A stretch of DNA of 64,000 bases from Mangrovibacterium marinum (GTDB taxonomy: Bacteria > Bacteroidota > Bacteroidia > Bacteroidales > Prolixibacteraceae): NCBI RefSeq assembly GCF_003046625.1, contig NZ_QAAD01000003.1, forward strand, positions 124,001-188,000, written 5' to 3'. The position numbers and the translations under genes were made by a program. The notes under the pieces are model-generated. The model ran no database searches, was not told the DNA's origin, and was given only the letters and a program-made list of their open reading frames with translations. Positions 62,035-64,000 of the stretch are shown here, piece by piece (within the stretch, counting starts at the first letter, position 1; each line of letters starts with the position of its first letter).

Positions 62035-63858
62035 TTAGAAATTCTGCATCCGATGCAGTCTGTAATACTGCCCTTTCTTGGCCAAAAGCTCATCGTGGGG
62101 TCCCATTTCAACAATCTTGCCTTCATGCATCACACAAATCAAATCGGCATTTTTAATGGTTGACAAACGGTGTGCAATAACCAGCGAAGTTCGGTTTTTC
62201 ATCAGATTCTCCAGTGCTTGCTGTACTAATTTTTCCGATTCGGTATCCAGCGCCGAAGTGGCCTCATCGAGGATCAAAATCGGTGGGTTCTTCAAAATGG
62301 CTCGGGCAATGGAAATACGCTGCTTTTGTCCACCGGACAATTTATCGCCCCGGTCACCAATATTGGTCTGATAACCATTTTCCGCACTTACGATAAACTC
62401 GTGTGCATTGGCAATCTTCGCGGCATTAACAACATCCTCCTCGCTTGCTCCGTCAACACCAAAAGCGATGTTATTAAAGAAGGTGTCGTTAAACAGGATC
62501 GGTTCCTGATTCACATTTCCCATCAGGCAGCGCAGGTCGTGCAACTTCATATCGCGAATATCCACGCCATCGATTAGGATCGCTCCTTCGCTAACATCCC
62601 AGAAACGAGGCAGCAAATCGACCAAGGTTGTTTTACCACTGCCCGATTTACCAACAAAAGCCACCGTTTGCCCTTTTGCGATGGTTAAACGAACCTGATC
62701 CAACACTTTATCTTTCACATAGCGGAAACTAACATCCCGATATTCGATACTGCTGTTGAACGAAGCTTTGGCCACGGCCGAAGGTTTATCAACAATATTA
62801 TTTTCCGCACTCAGGATACGGTCAATACGCTCCATCGAAGCCAATCCTTTTTCGACGCTGTACAAGGCGGTAGAAAAAGCTTTCGCGGGATTAATAATAT
62901 TGTAAAAGAAAACCAGATATACAATAAACTGCTGTGGCGACAACGCATTGGCTCCCTCCGAGATAATCAGATTACCACCATACCACAGCACAATAACGAT
63001 GACAGCGGTGCCCAAAAACTCGCTCATGGGATGAGCCAGATAATAACGGCTCATCAGCTTATTCATGATCAGACGGTAATTTTCATTCTCCCGGCTAAAT
63101 CGTCCGCGCGCCTGCTTCTCGGCCGTAAAGGCTTTAATTACGCGTAGGCCCGACATATCTTCCTCGATAATTGAAAGAATCTCGCCCTGTTTATTGGTTC
63201 CTTTGCGGGATTGCTTTTTCAAGCTCTTCCCAACGCGGCCAATTAAAAGGCCGGCAAAGGGCAGCATGATAAACACGAAGATGGTTAACGACCAACTGGT
63301 ATAGATCATATAAACCAACGAGGTGAGGATCAGTATCGGGTTTTTGAACAGCATATCCAGCGAGTTCATCACCGAGTTTTCAATCTCCTGCACATCGGTA
63401 GTCATCCGTGCCATGATATCGCCTTTGCGCTCGTCGCTAAAAAAGCCCAGCGGCAAAGCAATCAGCTTATCATAGATCAATATCCGGATATCGCGCACAA
63501 CACTGTTGCGAATGTCCATCATCATCAGGCTGGCCAGGTACATAAAAAGCACCTTAAATATCACCATCGTAATGAGAAACAAACCAATATAAATCAATGC
63601 CGTTGACTGTCCGTAAGTATCAATCACCCACGTCAGGAAATAGGACACATTGTTTTTCAAACTATCAATGGTCATCTCCCAGGGCACCAATTGGCGAACC
63701 GGCTGATCGGTGCCAAATAAGATCCCTAAAATCGGAGACAACAAGCCGAACGAGAATGCTGTAAAGACGGCCGCCAACAAGTTGAACACAAAATTGAGCA
63801 CAACCCGTCCCTTGTAAGGCGGCAAAAAACGTCGAAATAATCGAATTAAATCCTTCAT
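62035..63858 (-). CDS. ABC exporter with fused permease and ATPase (MsbA-like)
   Basis: 607 residues. The N-terminal type-I exporter domain has six membrane helices (about 20-330; for example VVLNFVFNLLAAVFTAFSFG and STALIYIGLFLITMVIFKVL). The ATPase has Walker A GKSGSGKTT (403-411), signature LSGGQ (507-511) and Walker B ILILDE (528-533), then the H-loop IAHRLST. MsbA-type half-transporters flip lipid A-core or other lipids across the inner membrane; drug export is an alternative. It is 23 bases downstream of the purB stop on the same strand, so they probably share a transcript. Confidence 0.93.
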   Translation of the reverse strand: MKDLIRLFRRFLPPYKGRVVLNFVFNLLAAVFTAFSFGLLSPILGILFGTDQPVRQLVPWEMTIDSLKNNVSYFLTWVIDTYGQSTALIYIGLFLITMVIFKVLFMYLASLMMMDIRNSVVRDIRILIYDKLIALPLGFFSDERKGDIMARMTTDVQEIENSVMNSLDMLFKNPILILTSLVYMIYTSWSLTIFVFIMLPFAGLLIGRVGKSLKKQSRKGTNKQGEILSIIEEDMSGLRVIKAFTAEKQARGRFSRENENYRLIMNKLMSRYYLAHPMSEFLGTAVIVIVLWYGGNLIISEGANALSPQQFIVYLVFFYNIINPAKAFSTALYSVEKGLASMERIDRILSAENNIVDKPSAVAKASFNSSIEYRDVSFRYVKDKVLDQVRLTIAKGQTVAFVGKSGSGKTTLVDLLPRFWDVSEGAILIDGVDIRDMKLHDLRCLMGNVNQEPILFNDTFFNNIAFGVDGASEEDVVNAAKIANAHEFIVSAENGYQTNIGDRGDKLSGGQKQRISIARAILKNPPILILDEATSALDTESEKLVQQALENLMKNRTSLVIAHRLSTIKNADLICVMHEGKIVEMGPHDELLAKKGQYYRLHRMQNF

Positions 63859-63881
63859 TTATTGCTATTCAGAACCGGTTA

Positions 63882-64000
63882 TTAAAAAATACCGGTATAA
63901 TTCTGAGGTGTAATCGTCTTTAACTCGGCTTTTAGCTCATCGCTTACCTTTAAGGTGTCGATAAATTCGTGAACCACCTGCTGATCGATTTTCTTGTTAA
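63882..64000 (-). CDS. purB: Adenylosuccinate lyase, C-terminal end (N-terminus outside window)
   Basis: Only the last 39 codons are inside the window. The minus-strand frame ends IDTLKVSDELKAELKTITPQ, NYTGIF, stop. VKAELxxITPxNYTGI-type endings are characteristic of PurB in Bacteroidota. The enzyme splits adenylosuccinate and SAICAR in purine synthesis. The call rests on this short tail only, but the ending is distinctive. Confidence 0.75.
   Translation of the reverse strand, partial: NKKIDQQVVHEFIDTLKVSDELKAELKTITPQNYTGIF

Overview
The window reads as a chromosomal segment of a Bacteroidota bacterium. Evidence seen in the sequence: SusC/SusD proteins, a TonB-linked receptor with an N-terminal carboxypeptidase-like domain, a DUF3078 protein, lipoproteins with a Cys directly after the signal peptide, almost no Shine-Dalgarno sites, and repeated -7 promoter elements of the Bacteroidota form TAnnTTTG. 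The trimeric [FeFe] hydrogenase with its full maturation set, plus SusCD/pectin-type genes, fits a fermentative, polysaccharide-using member of the Bacteroidales/Marinilabiliales (Prolixibacteraceae-like is my inference). AhpC/AhpF indicate some oxygen tolerance.

Layout. 1-6529: a minus-strand operon of fasciclin-domain lipoprotein, SusC and SusD (SusD cut by the window edge). 7316-20117: mostly housekeeping genes: YkgJ cysteine-cluster protein, a TonB receptor, a YyaL/SSP411-type thioredoxin-fold protein, MOSC, YwbE, a lipoprotein, HtpG, and ahpC-ahpF separated by a strong terminator. 20118-21449: a non-coding repeat region with a 20-bp-period array. 21450-31209: EamA transporter, macrodomain protein, hybrid kinase next to a sigma-54-type regulator, coiled-coil protein, SRPBCC, DUF3078, CYTH.

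31557-46700 is the hydrogen metabolism region: hydC-hydB-hydA ([FeFe] hydrogenase with NuoE/NuoF-like partners), a terminator, ogt, hydE (minus), then a structured leader, a TM1266-like regulator, hydG, aspA, a small secreted Lys/Cys-rich protein and, 5 kb further on, hydF. So all three H-cluster maturases are present. Aspartase lies in the maturase operon, where it could supply ammonia (inference). Between aspA and hydF lies an accessory island: mosaic intergenic repeats, an array of eight 15-bp palindromes spaced every 40-41 bp, a DUF6261-like gene, and an AT-rich two-gene module (soluble protein plus four-TM protein) that looks foreign and may be a defence or conflict cassette.

46697-64000: patatin/Omp85 phospholipase, ADP-forming acyl-CoA synthetase, universal-stress-like protein, DPP III, TrmH-type methyltransferase, HU, two identical tRNA-Ser genes, a GH28 pectinase, tRNA-Trp, a GH43 enzyme, a lone LutA-like protein, an MsbA-like ABC exporter and the C-terminus of adenylosuccinate lyase.

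Most worth a second look: the two helically phased palindrome arrays (20881-21200 and 41919-42218), the nested three-helix leader in front of the hydrogenase regulator/hydG operon (36887-36990), and the AT-rich pair at 43234-44704.
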